10,790 bases of DNA from Enterobacteriaceae bacterium UBA2655 (GCA_002359495.1 DENB01000008.1:1-10790), one strand, 5' to 3'; counted from the stretch's first letter, positions 1 through 7,382 are shown. Made by a program: numbers and translations. The notes: generated by a model not told the origin, from the letters alone.

Positions 1-19
1 GTTTTAGTTGACCACTACA
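1..19. mobile_element. Terminal fragment of an insertion sequence running off the left edge (probable)
   Basis: Read on the minus strand, the metallophosphoesterase sequence stops matching its family at position 20, and the next bases are TGTAGTGGTCAACTAAAAC. They begin with TG, as IS3-family termini do, and they replace the expected phosphoesterase sequence with a stop codon. The rest of the putative element lies outside the window, so family and transposase cannot be seen. It is not the same end as the IS3-type element at 8844-10072, whose termini begin TGAATCGCCAC. The call is an inference from the abrupt loss of homology plus the TG end. Confidence 0.5.
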
Positions 20-495
20 TTAAAGAGGCGTGTGATGTGCAGATCCGTCAGCTGAAGCAGCTGGTAGCCTTCAAATTCGCGGGGAAGATTTTTAATTTCA
101 ATAGTGACATCTTTTACCGCCGGCACACGGATCGCCTGATAAACACCTACCGTCGCTAACGCCATCGCCAGCAGAGCGGCCAGATAACGGACGTCAGGGG
201 CAATGCCGGCCTGATAGCGGAACAACCAGGCAATCAGCGCGACTCCGTCAATCAGCATCTGTGTAAGCGCAAGAAATAACACTGTGCTGAATGCCCAGTT
301 GAACAAAATAATGATCGCCCTTGGCATTTCGGGAGAGATAAAGCTGCCGGAAACGAGCCGGCTTACCAGAAGATATTGCGAAGCAAGCAGGACCAACGCA
401 GATAACAAAATTTTTAACGCCATCGGCAATGCTAACGGGATGAGAAATCGTGCGATTACATACCAGCTGGGTAGGCTGAAAATCAGATGAAACAT
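4..495 (-). pseudogene. Membrane-anchored metallophosphoesterase, N-terminal fragment
   Basis: The 163-residue frame has four hydrophobic stretches (about residues 13-45, 60-80, 83-92 and 104-118), then a soluble start ending in LLQLTDLHITRLF. The D151-L-H153 motif is the first metal-binding DxH of calcineurin-like phosphoesterases of the YkuE/YaeI type, which sit in the inner membrane with the catalytic domain outside. Proteins of this kind are usually about 370-400 residues. Here the sequence ends five codons after LF with a stop, so the GDxxD, GNH[DE] and later His motifs are absent. The remaining part is presumably beyond the left edge, behind an inserted element. The ATG at 493-495 has only a weak ribosome binding site, so the exact start is uncertain. 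As it stands the product cannot be catalytic. Confidence 0.75.
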
Positions 496-756
496 GATAG
501 TTTTCCCTATGTTGAAGACGGTGCTTCAGCGCAAAAGCAACAACAGGATTCTGGCAGTTAAATTATTCAGGATACGGTGCCGAATAAATGTTTTTTCACT
601 ACCGTCTCTGCCTATTTATTATGAGTTTACTCCTGTTCATAACCGGTGCGGCGAACCGGCAAAAGCCATTATAGCGTTTAAGCCTGCTTATTAGGGGCGC
701 GCAGCGGGAATAGTATTTGAATAACGACAATACGCCTTATGTTTTGCGAGAGACGC

Positions 757-1179
757 ATGAATCCCTTATCAAACGTGCTTCAGCTGCTTGCCGCGCGCAG
801 CTATATCACAACTGGCCAGCACGCAGGCGCGAGCTGGCCAATCCGTTATTCGGGCTTCGCCGACATCTCCAGAGCCGGGTTCGCCCGCCGTTTCAACGAT
901 ACTACCGGCACGTCGCCGGTCAGCTACCTTATTCAGTAGGGTATACGTATCGCCAGCCGCGCGCTTAGGCAAAGCAGCGAGCCGGTTAATCATCTGGCTT
1001 TCCAGCTCGGCGATGGCTCGGAAAGCGCCTTCGGCACCGTTTTCCGGCGGATTTACGGCGTTTCGCCCACGGCGCATCGGGCCGAATTTCGCGCAGGCCC
1101 GGTTCAGCGCCTCGCGCCTTACGGCGCGCGGTCTGAGTCGGAGGGGTTTGACCCTGTCGATGCGGACCCGCTACCCTGA
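757..1179 (+). pseudogene. AraC-family transcriptional regulator, internally deleted
   Basis: One reading frame carries both ends of an AraC regulator of the kind with an N-terminal cupin_6 domain. Residues 1-31 (MNPLSNVLQLLAARSY...ASWPIRY) match the usual N-terminus. The frame then jumps directly to SRAGFARRF, the first helix-turn-helix of the C-terminal DNA-binding domain, and goes on through SPVSYLIQ. A TAG at 937-939 stands where the family has Trp of the QWRM motif. After it the same frame continues with RIASRAL, LAFQLGDGSESAF and FRRIYGVSP, the second helix-turn-helix, to a TGA at 1177-1179. Family members are about 300 residues; this frame has about 140 codons, so roughly 160 codons (most of the sensor domain) are missing without a frame change. 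It lies 5' to the dehydrogenase gene on the same strand and may once have controlled it. Bases 496-756 and 1180-1302 hold no recognisable gene. Confidence 0.8.
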
Positions 1180-1302
1180 GGCGTTCGTCACAGACGCGGC
1201 GACAGCGAACGGCGCGCGCTGGCGATGACTCGCGCGCTGTGCGGGCCGGTCTCAGCTCCGGTCCGCTTACGGCGCCAGGCGAAAACAGAACAGGAGATGA
1301 GT

Positions 1303-2037
1303 ATGTCACGTATTTTTATCACCGGTTCATCTGACGGGCTGGGCCTTGCTGCCGCCCGTAATCTCTCTGCCGACGGCCATGAAGTGGTGCTTCACGTGCG
1401 CAATCGGGAACGTCTCAGCGCCGTGCAGGATTTGCTGGATAAAGGCGTGCAGGCCGTCATCGGCGATCTTTCAGATATCGAAGAGACGAAAGCGATCGCC
1501 GCCCGGTTGCAATCTTCAGGAAGAATGGACGCCATCATCCACAACGCCGGTATCTATAACGGTCAAAAGGTACTGCCGGTAAACGTCGTCGCGCCTTATA
1601 TCCTGACGGCGCTGGTCGAGCGCCCTTCCCGGCTGATCTACCTGAGCAGCGGTATGCACCTGAGCGGCAGGCCGCTGCTAGAGGGCCTTGACTGGAGCGG
1701 GCAGCGCGAGACGGCGTCCTATTCGGACACCAAGCTGTTCGTGACCGCGCTGGCGGCGGCCGTCGCCAGGTTCTGGCCATCGGTGATTGTCAGCGCGGTC
1801 GATCCCGGCTGGGTGCCGACGAAAATGGGCGGCGCCGGCGCGCCTGACGATCTTCGCCTCGGGCATCTGACGCAGGAATGGCTGGCTGTCAGCGACGATC
1901 CGGAAACGCAGGTAAGCGGCGGCTACTGGCACCATCAGCAGAGACGCGCCCCCCACGCCGCGGTGCATGATGAGGCTTTTCAGAATGCGCTGTTAAATGC
2001 GCTTGAACAAACGACGGGCATTGCGCTGCCCGTTTAA
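1303..2037 (+). CDS. Short-chain dehydrogenase/reductase (SDR family)
   Basis: A cytoplasmic NAD(P)-dependent oxidoreductase of 244 residues with a Rossmann fold. Visible motifs are the nucleotide-binding TGSSDGLG (residues 7-14), HNAG (80-83), the catalytic Ser region YLSSG (113-117) and the YxxxK motif Y140-S-D-T-K144. DPGWVPTKMGG (168-178) is the usual post-catalytic segment. I chose the ATG at 1303 because AGGAG at 1292-1296 is correctly spaced for it; the in-frame ATG at 1297 directly abuts that site, and a further upstream frame opening at 1225 lacks family similarity. Substrate is unknown. The gene follows a decayed AraC regulator and converges on a LysR gene with overlapping stops, so either could be or have been its regulator. 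All motif residues are present and it looks functional. Confidence 0.9.
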   Translation: MSRIFITGSSDGLGLAAARNLSADGHEVVLHVRNRERLSAVQDLLDKGVQAVIGDLSDIEETKAIAARLQSSGRMDAIIHNAGIYNGQKVLPVNVVAPYILTALVERPSRLIYLSSGMHLSGRPLLEGLDWSGQRETASYSDTKLFVTALAAAVARFWPSVIVSAVDPGWVPTKMGGAGAPDDLRLGHLTQEWLAVSDDPETQVSGGYWHHQQRRAPHAAVHDEAFQNALLNALEQTTGIALPV

Positions 2038-2945
2038 ACTTGCGCGGAATCATCGCCACGGTAGCGCAGCGCATCGATAACCTGTGAAAGCGCGGGCGCT
2101 ACCTGTCGACGACTGGCGTAATAGAGGTGGTAGCCCGGATAGTATGGCCACCACTCTTGCAGTACCGGGATCAGCCTGCCCTCTGCGATATGGCTTTGCG
2201 CCAGATCCAGAGGGATATAGGCAAAGCCCAGACCATCCAGCGCCGCCTGTAGCATCAGATAAGTATTGTTGAAAACCGCTTGTCCCTGTACGCGTACCGA
2301 TAAAGACTTTCCCTCTTTCTCAAAATCCCAGGCGTAAAGACCGCCGCGCGTCGGCAGCCTCAGATTAATGCATTTGTGGGCGGTGAGATCGCCGGGCGTC
2401 GTCGGCAGGGATTTTCCGTGCAGGTATTCCGGCGCGCCGACCACCGCCATATGGAAGTCGGCGCCGATGCGCACGGCTACCATATCTTTATCCACGATAT
2501 CGCCTACCCGTACGCCCGCGTCAAACTGCTGCGCCACGATATCCGTGAGCGCATAATCCACGCTCAGCTCCAGCTGGATATCCGGGTACCGCTTCAGCAG
2601 AAGTTGCAACCGCGGCCACAGCACGGAAGCGATGGCGTGATCGTGCGCGGTGATACGCACCGTTCCGGCTGGTTTTTCGTTGAGGGAACGCAGCGAGGCG
2701 AGCTCGGCATCGAGCTGGCTGAACATCGGCGCCAGCGTATTGAACAGACGCATACCGGCATCGGTAACGGCAACGCTGCGCGTCGTTCGCGTCAGCAGCC
2801 TGACTCCGAGCCGCGCTTCAAGCGCCGTGATCGCATGGCTCAGGCCCGAGCGCGACATCCCTAACTGCGCGGCCGCGCGCGTAAAGCTTTTCTCTCGCGC
2901 CACGGTCTGAAAAGCGCGTAAATCGTTGAGATTTTCATTCGACAT
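2034..2945 (-). CDS. LysR-family transcriptional regulator
   Basis: A 303-residue LysR-type regulator. The N-terminal winged helix-turn-helix is clear (about residues 21-40, FTRAAAQLGMSRSGLSHAIT, then LEARLGVRLLTRTTRSVAVT). The rest is the substrate-binding-like effector domain with the family segments PAGTVRIT, VRVGDI and GFAYIPL. The overall pattern resembles the large DmlR/AaeR-like group found beside dehydrogenase genes. The ATG at 2943-2945 is preferred: the longer frame opens with TTG at 2996 and adds 17 residues without family similarity. It is divergent from the cupin gene across about 126 bp, the classic place for LysR autoregulation and target control, and it converges on the dehydrogenase. 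Effector unknown. Confidence 0.92.
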   Translation of the reverse strand: MSNENLNDLRAFQTVAREKSFTRAAAQLGMSRSGLSHAITALEARLGVRLLTRTTRSVAVTDAGMRLFNTLAPMFSQLDAELASLRSLNEKPAGTVRITAHDHAIASVLWPRLQLLLKRYPDIQLELSVDYALTDIVAQQFDAGVRVGDIVDKDMVAVRIGADFHMAVVGAPEYLHGKSLPTTPGDLTAHKCINLRLPTRGGLYAWDFEKEGKSLSVRVQGQAVFNNTYLMLQAALDGLGFAYIPLDLAQSHIAEGRLIPVLQEWWPYYPGYHLYYASRRQVAPALSQVIDALRYRGDDSAQV

Positions 2946-3071
2946 TGTTGCATCCCATACACATGCCCGTTCTGATTTGCTTATCTTATCAACCAATCAA
3001 AACAATCTTAAACTTAATCAGGTTCGCCACTGAAAGGCGTTTACTTATTATTTCTGACGATCGGAGACCCT

Positions 3072-3557
3072 ATGAAGAGACTTGCCGTTGCTGCTATCTC
3101 CATTGTGCTTTCTGTCTCAGTCGTATCTGCTAAGGAGAATTCCCCGATGATTACCGTTACGCAAAGTGGCTCTCAACCTTCCGCCAGAGGTCCGTCCGAC
3201 TATTTTACCGGCTCGGTTCGTATCGATTCCCCGTTCAAAGGTACGGATCCCGCCCGCATCGGCGGCGCGATCGTGACCTTTGAACCCTCCGCCCGCACCG
3301 CCTGGCACACGCATCCGCTTGGTCAGACGTTGATCGTCACGGCGGGATACGGTCTGGTGCAGGAGTGGGATGGTCCGGTGCGGGAGATCCGCCCCGGAGA
3401 CACGGTATGGATCCCGGCAGGCGTTAAGCACTGGCACGGCGCGGCGCCTGAAACGAGCATGACGCATATCGCGATTGCGGAAGCTCAGGACGGCAAAGTC
3501 GTCGACTGGATGGAAAAGGTCAGCGACGAGCAATATACGCTGCCGAAAAAGTCGTAA
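3072..3557 (+). CDS. Secreted small cupin protein (hydroxynitrile-lyase-like cupin family)
   Basis: A 161-residue single-domain cupin with a cleavable signal peptide ([20 protein letters not shown], likely cut after residue 20), so it should act in the periplasm. Cupin motif 1 is WHTHPLGQT with candidate metal ligands H79, H81 and Q85; motif 2 is [17 protein letters not shown] with H120 or H122 as the last ligand. This H-H-Q-H arrangement is that of the small manganese cupins that include bacterial (R)-hydroxynitrile lyases. Most relatives are uncharacterised, so the reaction is unknown. GGAGA at 3063-3067 serves the ATG at 3072. The divergent LysR gene is the obvious candidate regulator. A hairpin directly downstream probably ends transcription. 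Confidence 0.85.
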   Translation: MKRLAVAAISIVLSVSVVSAKENSPMITVTQSGSQPSARGPSDYFTGSVRIDSPFKGTDPARIGGAIVTFEPSARTAWHTHPLGQTLIVTAGYGLVQEWDGPVREIRPGDTVWIPAGVKHWHGAAPETSMTHIAIAEAQDGKVVDWMEKVSDEQYTLPKKS

Positions 3558-3567
3558 GAAAGATGAA

Positions 3568-3596
3568 GGCCGCGCGAGCAGTTTGCGCGGCCCTTT
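3568..3596 (+). terminator. Probable intrinsic terminator of the cupin gene
   Basis: Perfect 8-bp GC stem GGCCGCGC / GCGCGGCC (3568-3575 with 3585-3592) with a 9-nt loop, followed by CTTT. The T-tail is short, so termination may be inefficient. It lies 10 bp after the cupin stop codon. Confidence 0.65.
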
Positions 3597-3649
3597 GCCG
3601 GATAAGTTTACTGGCGCAGCTAAAAGCCGATCCGCATAAATTCAGCCAC

Positions 3650-4567
3650 TTACCGGTCTGTGGAAACCTGCAACAAGACCGTTTCAAGGGATGCGGTAAA
3701 CATCTGCCCGTGTGAAAGTCCGGGATACAACCGGTACGCCGCTGACGCCCCGTCGGCGCGAAGCGTATTCACCGTGTTGCTCACCGCGCTCAGCACCGCC
3801 GGCGCGCCATTCTGCCGGTTTTTTCGCGCATCGCCGTCGCCTTCCATCAAAGTAAGCTGTCGGGTTCCGGCCTGGGTTTTCGCTTTGGCTTCCATTTCGC
3901 TGAGCAGCGAGAAGTACCCCTGGCCCAACGACGGGCTGGCGGAGTAGTAGCGCGTAAAGAAGTTTGTCGATAAATAAGCATCCAGTACAAACAGGCCGCC
4001 GTAGGAATGTCCCCAGAGGCCGCGTTTGTCGGCGTTTATTCGGAGATCTTTTTCTGCCTGTGGCGCGATGGTGGTCTCAAGCAGATGCTTAAAGAGACGA
4101 CTGCCACCGCCTGTTCTTCCGCGTCCGCTCAGCGTGTAACCGCTGCCGCGCTCTTTATCAGGCGGCGTGTAATCATAGGCGCGCGCGACGACATCAAACG
4201 GCAGCTTTGTCTGATAGCCGATGGCGATCAGCACCGGCGGATTATGCTGCGACAGTTTTTTCAGCAGGGGATCTGACAGCTTGTCCATGACGGCGTTGCC
4301 ATCCAGCATATAGAGCACAGAATAACCGCCTGCGGGCGGGGTTTTATCCGGTATGCCGGTCCAGACTTTGTAATGCCGCTTGCCATCCGCAGAATCAAAA
4401 GTCTTCACTGAAAAGTGATAGTACGCCGATCCTGTGTCCGCAATATTCAGCCCCAGCGGGGTCATATCCGGGCGGGAATAGCTATTTCCCGCGTAAAACA
4501 GGGTTAAAAAAAGTGTGCCCAGCCCCGCCATGTGCCGGACTTTACTCTTGTACAGCCTGTGAATCAT
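3650..4567 (-). CDS. iroE: IroE-type periplasmic siderophore esterase (alpha/beta hydrolase)
   Basis: A 305-residue alpha/beta hydrolase of the Fes/IroE esterase family (IroE itself is 318 residues), which cleaves ester bonds in the trilactone ring of catecholate siderophores. The nucleophile elbow is GHSYGG with S188, and H286 in GLSHGQMF is the catalytic His; the 98-residue gap between them equals that of IroE (S189/H287). YMLDGNAV (86-93) is the usual oxyanion region. A hydrophobic N-terminus (about residues 13-27) is a signal or anchor, consistent with the periplasmic location of IroE. The ATG at 4565-4567 is chosen because AAGGAAAT precedes it; a longer frame from a TTG at 4606 has no such site. 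A Fur box inside its promoter supports an iron role. No siderophore synthesis or receptor gene is in view, so the substrate is inferred and orthology rather than mere family membership is not proven. Confidence 0.83.
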   Translation of the reverse strand: MIHRLYKSKVRHMAGLGTLFLTLFYAGNSYSRPDMTPLGLNIADTGSAYYHFSVKTFDSADGKRHYKVWTGIPDKTPPAGGYSVLYMLDGNAVMDKLSDPLLKKLSQHNPPVLIAIGYQTKLPFDVVARAYDYTPPDKERGSGYTLSGRGRTGGGSRLFKHLLETTIAPQAEKDLRINADKRGLWGHSYGGLFVLDAYLSTNFFTRYYSASPSLGQGYFSLLSEMEAKAKTQAGTRQLTLMEGDGDARKNRQNGAPAVLSAVSNTVNTLRADGASAAYRLYPGLSHGQMFTASLETVLLQVSTDR

Positions 4568-4620
4568 CGTTATTTCCTTATGACATGGATACCGGACCGC
4601 CGGCAATAAAGAGTGCGCTT

Positions 4621-4649
4621 ACTCTAATGAGAATGATTATTAATTTCAA
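4621..4649 (-). promoter_or_regulatory. Sigma-70-type promoter of the iroE-like gene
   Basis: Read on the minus strand: TTGAAA (4649-4644), a 17-bp spacer, then TAGAGT (4626-4621). It matches 5/6 and 4/6 of the consensus and ends 53 bp before the start codon. The spacer and -10 are covered by a Fur-box match, so iron-loaded Fur would block polymerase directly. Confidence 0.6.
4623..4641. promoter_or_regulatory. Candidate Fur box ahead of the iroE-like gene
   Basis: The 19 bases TCTAATGAGAATGATTATT match the enterobacterial Fur consensus GATAATGATAATCATTATC at 14 of 19 positions. The site sits within the promoter of the siderophore-esterase-like gene. Position, match and gene function agree; binding is inferred. 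Confidence 0.65.
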
Positions 4650-4745
4650 CGTGGCGTTGGCGTCTGGCGCATCCGGGACGCAACGGCGCTGGCGCAACGA
4701 GGCGTACGGTCAAAAGAGAGGCGTTTATCGCGGGAAAGATAAGAG

Positions 4746-4772
4746 CAGGTAAGCCGGCCAGCGGCTTACCTG
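4746..4772 (-). terminator. Probable intrinsic terminator of the ProP-like gene
   Basis: Perfect 10-bp inverted repeat CAGGTAAGCC / GGCTTACCTG with a 7-nt loop, 7 bp downstream of the symporter stop codon. On the minus strand it is followed by the T-rich but interrupted run CTCTTATCTTT, so it should act as a terminator for that gene. Confidence 0.65.
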
Positions 4773-4778
4773 GGGGTG

Positions 4779-6266
4779 TTATCGGTCTGAAGCCGTCTGC
4801 GCGACCAGCGGTTTTCTGCTTTTGCTGTGCTTGCGCTGCAGCTTGTTGATGATGCTGTGCGCCTCGGCCAGCGTCGCGACCGACGGCGTGGAGCCGCTGA
4901 GCGGCTTACGTGCGGTTTCACGCAGCGTGAATACCGTAATCAGGCCAATCACGCCTGCCGTCATCATGTAATACGCTGGCATCATGACGTTCTGCGTGGC
5001 GTCCACCAGCCATGCCGTAAACAGCGGCGTGGTTCCGCCAAACAGGGAAACCGACAGGTTGAAGCCGATCGCCAGCGCGCTGTAACGGATATCCGTGACG
5101 AACAGCGCGGGCAGCGTGGAAGGCATGGAGCCGCTGAAGCTGGTGTGCAGCACGCCAAGCACGATTAGTCCGGCAAAAATCACCGCCAGGCTGTGCGAAC
5201 CAATCAGCATGAAACAGGGCACCGACAACAGCACAAGCCCTGCCGAGCCGAAAGCGATGACCGGACGACGGCCAAAACGATCGGCCCAGTGTCCCCAAAG
5301 CAGGGTCAACGGCATCATCATGATCATCACCGCCATCACCAGCAGCAGCCCGGTCAGCTCCGGTACGCCAAGCACGCCCGTCAGATAGCTGGGCATGTAA
5401 GAGGTCATCATGTAGTTGGAGACGTTAAACACCAGCACCAGTCCGATGCATTTCAGCAGTTGGTGACGGTATTTTTTAAGCATCTGAAACAGGCTGAGAC
5501 GCGGCTTGCTCTCTTCGATCGCCTGCTGTTGCTCCATATGCTGCTTGAAGGTCGGCGTCTCTTCCAGCTTCAGGCGAACATACATGCCGAAAATGCCCAG
5601 CGGCGCGGCAAGGAAAAAGGGGATGCGCCAGCCCCACTCCATCATCGCTTCGGATGAAAGCGCCGACGTCATGCCCGTTACCAGACTCGCTCCCAGCAGA
5701 TAGCCGCCGATGGTGCCGAATTCCAGAAAGCTGCCGGTAAAGCCGCGACGTTTGTCAGTGGAATACTCGGCGATAAAGGTGGCAGCGCCGCCATATTCGC
5801 CGCCGGTCGAAAACCCTTGTACCAGGCGGGCGACAAGCAGCAGCACCGGAGCCATGATCCCGATACGGGAGTAGTCAGGGATCAGGCCGATACAGAAGGT
5901 GCCTGCCGACATCATGATCATGGTGAAGGCCAGCACCTTTTGACGTCCGAAGCGGTCGCCAAGCGGGCCGAAAACCATTCCGCCGACAGGGCGAACCAGA
6001 AAGGCGGCTGCGAACGTGCCGAACGAGGCGATCAACTGCGCGGTGCTGCTGGCATCCGGGAAAAAGACTTTGCCGATGATGACGGCCAGATAGCTGTAGA
6101 CGCCGAAATCGAACCATTCCATGGTATTGCCGAGCGCGGCTGCGCCGACGGCGCGTTTGAGGGAACCGCTGTCGATAACGGTGATATCGTCGACGGTAAG
6201 GTGGTTTTTGTCTGATGTGTGACTGGTCTGCTCTGAATTTTGGGCAAGATCGGTTCTGGTGCTCAT
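4779..6266 (-). CDS. proP: ProP-family proline/betaine:proton symporter (MFS)
   Basis: A 495-residue inner-membrane transporter of the metabolite:H+ symporter family in the major facilitator superfamily, with twelve expected membrane segments. Family signatures are LGNTMEWFDFGVY (45-57), the loop motif GDRFGRQK (103-110), LVQGFSTGGEYGGA (148-161), RRGFTGS (173-179), WGWRIPFF, LEETPTFKQH and, in the second half, ADRFGRRP and RYSALAIGFNLSVSLFGG. Nearly every conserved block of E. coli ProP (500 residues) is recognisable, so compatible-solute uptake driven by protons is likely. Unlike E. coli ProP it has a short basic C-terminus (LQRKHSKSRK) and no obvious heptad coiled coil, so osmotic tuning may differ and the substrate is less certain. 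GGGGA at 6271-6275 serves the ATG at 6266. A perfect 12-bp inverted repeat lies 31-80 bp upstream. Confidence 0.8.
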   Translation of the reverse strand: MSTRTDLAQNSEQTSHTSDKNHLTVDDITVIDSGSLKRAVGAAALGNTMEWFDFGVYSYLAVIIGKVFFPDASSTAQLIASFGTFAAAFLVRPVGGMVFGPLGDRFGRQKVLAFTMIMMSAGTFCIGLIPDYSRIGIMAPVLLLVARLVQGFSTGGEYGGAATFIAEYSTDKRRGFTGSFLEFGTIGGYLLGASLVTGMTSALSSEAMMEWGWRIPFFLAAPLGIFGMYVRLKLEETPTFKQHMEQQQAIEESKPRLSLFQMLKKYRHQLLKCIGLVLVFNVSNYMMTSYMPSYLTGVLGVPELTGLLLVMAVMIMMMPLTLLWGHWADRFGRRPVIAFGSAGLVLLSVPCFMLIGSHSLAVIFAGLIVLGVLHTSFSGSMPSTLPALFVTDIRYSALAIGFNLSVSLFGGTTPLFTAWLVDATQNVMMPAYYMMTAGVIGLITVFTLRETARKPLSGSTPSVATLAEAHSIINKLQRKHSKSRKPLVAQTASDR

Positions 6267-6296
6267 AAGCTCCCCATGGCTGAAGGTCTGAGCGGT

Positions 6297-6346
6297 CTTA
6301 TAGCTTTCACATCCACACAGCTAAATCAGGCCAGGAAAGCTATAAG
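6297..6346. repeat. 12-bp perfect inverted repeat upstream of the ProP-like gene
   Basis: CTTATAGCTTTC (6297-6308) and GAAAGCTATAAG (6335-6346) are exact reverse complements separated by 26 bp. The arm centres are 38 bp apart, and the nearer arm is 31 bp from the start codon. It could be a paired operator or a stem in the 5' leader of the transporter mRNA. I could not place a convincing promoter, so which of these applies is open. Confidence 0.7.
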
Positions 6347-6809
6347 TCGCCGTATTAATCACTACGCGACGAACTGTCGTCACTGGGCACCTTAAATAAG
6401 ATGGGAGTCTGATTCAACCCCTGATAAACACGGACTTTTTACCGGTAACTTTTTCAGAACGAATCCATGGGCTAACCAGATTGAGAAAAACAGGCGTTGG
6501 CAGGGCGATCGATCGGATCGCAACGGGTGATGGAAAGATGATTAATGTGAAGGATAAAACACTTATTTTTCAGTTATTTTTTCGCAATAATGCTAAATGA
6601 AATTGCCCCAGGCGTTGGACAATGGGTTGCCCGCCACTGCCCGGGGCGCGGATGTCCGCCCGATAGCCGTTGCGACTTTAGAATTTTTGAGCGGGTAGTA
6701 AAAATAATTTAGCACGATCGCCGGTTTAAGCTTCTTGCCGGTGCGCTAAGCGGTAACCGTTGACGCTGCGCCAGCAAGCGTTACCGCGTCCCCTTATTAT
6801 GCTGGCAGA
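6347..6809. other. Non-coding gap between the ProP-like and nlpC-like genes
   Basis: Stop codons interrupt all frames and I see no gene. The part at 6540-6600 is AT-rich. Small symmetries are present: GCGATC-GATCG-GATCGC at 6505-6521 and a GC-rich stretch bounded by GCCCC and GGGGC at about 6604-6649. The left side must carry the promoter of the symporter gene, but no match good enough to call was found. No tRNA or known sRNA was recognised. Confidence 0.5.
6750..6787. repeat. Hairpin downstream of the nlpC-like gene
   Basis: GCGGTAAC (6750-6757) pairs with GTTACCGC (6780-6787), and an inner GCTG/CAGC pair is possible around a CGC loop. It lies 22 bp beyond the nlpC stop. No T-run follows on either strand, so it may be a rho-dependent-type 3' hairpin or a lone palindromic unit rather than a standard terminator. 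Confidence 0.5.
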
Positions 6810-7382
6810 TTAATTTTTGGCGAGCTTGCTTTTACCGTCGTCATCGTAATTAAAAGAGATCTGAGCGCCGTATTCGTTTGAAAGCCGGCGCGCTTCAAGA
6901 AACACCGAGCGCCAGTAAACGTTATCCAGCGACGAGCGCATGACTCCCCGGCTGGCGGAAGCGTGCAGGAAATGCCGGTTGGTGTCATAAAAGCCTACGT
7001 GCATCTGATGCTTGATGCGGAAAAAAACCAGATCGCCGGGCTGTAGATGGTCGGGTTCGATGCGTTTACCCATACGTACAAGCTGGCTGGTGGTGACGCG
7101 CTCCATCGGCAAGTTGAATCGATCTTTGAGAGTACGCCAGACAAATCCTGAGCAATCGACGCCGGAGAGTTCCGTTCCGCCCCACTGATAAGGCGTGCCT
7201 TCCCAGGCGTGCATCTGATCGTGCAGCGCGGCGATAACTGGTATCAGGTCTGGTTCGCTGGCATGATGCGCCGTTTTCACCGTTGCGCTGTCGCTCGCGT
7301 CGTCAGGAGTATGAGAAGAACAACCCGCTACAATCATTAGCACCAAAACCGTTACCTGGTGGAGGGAGGGTAAATATCTCAT
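6810..7382 (-). CDS. nlpC: NlpC/P60-family lipoprotein peptidase
   Basis: A 190-residue lipoprotein with a papain-like NlpC/P60 domain, the family that cuts the stem peptide or cross-links of peptidoglycan. The signal ends in a lipobox VAGC with C21 as the lipidated residue; S22 at +2 predicts outer-membrane sorting. Catalytic residues are C77 (VDCSGF), H128 (MHVGFY) and H140 (FLHAS), with exactly the 51- and 12-residue spacing of E. coli MepS (C68/H119/H131). GTPYQWGG, LQPGDLVFF and GVMRSSLDNVYW match E. coli NlpC (154 residues) closely. About 20 extra C-terminal residues and a longer linker after the lipobox account for the greater length. AGGA shortly upstream serves the ATG at 7380-7382. 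Assignment to NlpC rather than MepS rests on the SSLDNVYW ending. Confidence 0.87.
   Translation of the reverse strand: MRYLPSLHQVTVLVLMIVAGCSSHTPDDASDSATVKTAHHASEPDLIPVIAALHDQMHAWEGTPYQWGGTELSGVDCSGFVWRTLKDRFNLPMERVTTSQLVRMGKRIEPDHLQPGDLVFFRIKHQMHVGFYDTNRHFLHASASRGVMRSSLDNVYWRSVFLEARRLSNEYGAQISFNYDDDGKSKLAKN

Noticed and set aside
643..660. CCGGT...ACCGG hairpin as a terminator
   Set aside because: The stem is only five base pairs, no T-run follows, and there is no gene ending there.
788..1228. Plus-strand frame of 146 codons across the AraC remnant
   Set aside because: It is in another frame from the AraC motifs, with arginine- and alanine-rich shadow composition typical of GC-rich antisense or off-frame reading.
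2946..2996. Longer LysR protein starting at TTG 2996
   Set aside because: The extra 17 residues lack family similarity, and the ATG at 2945 gives the standard LysR N-terminus.
4568..4606. Longer esterase starting at TTG 4606
   Set aside because: It lacks a ribosome binding site, while AAGGAAAT stands correctly before the ATG at 4565-4567.
5193..5657. Histidine- and glutamine-rich frame of 154 codons opposite the symporter gene
   Set aside because: It is the antisense shadow of a conserved membrane protein gene and has no family similarity or ribosome binding site.
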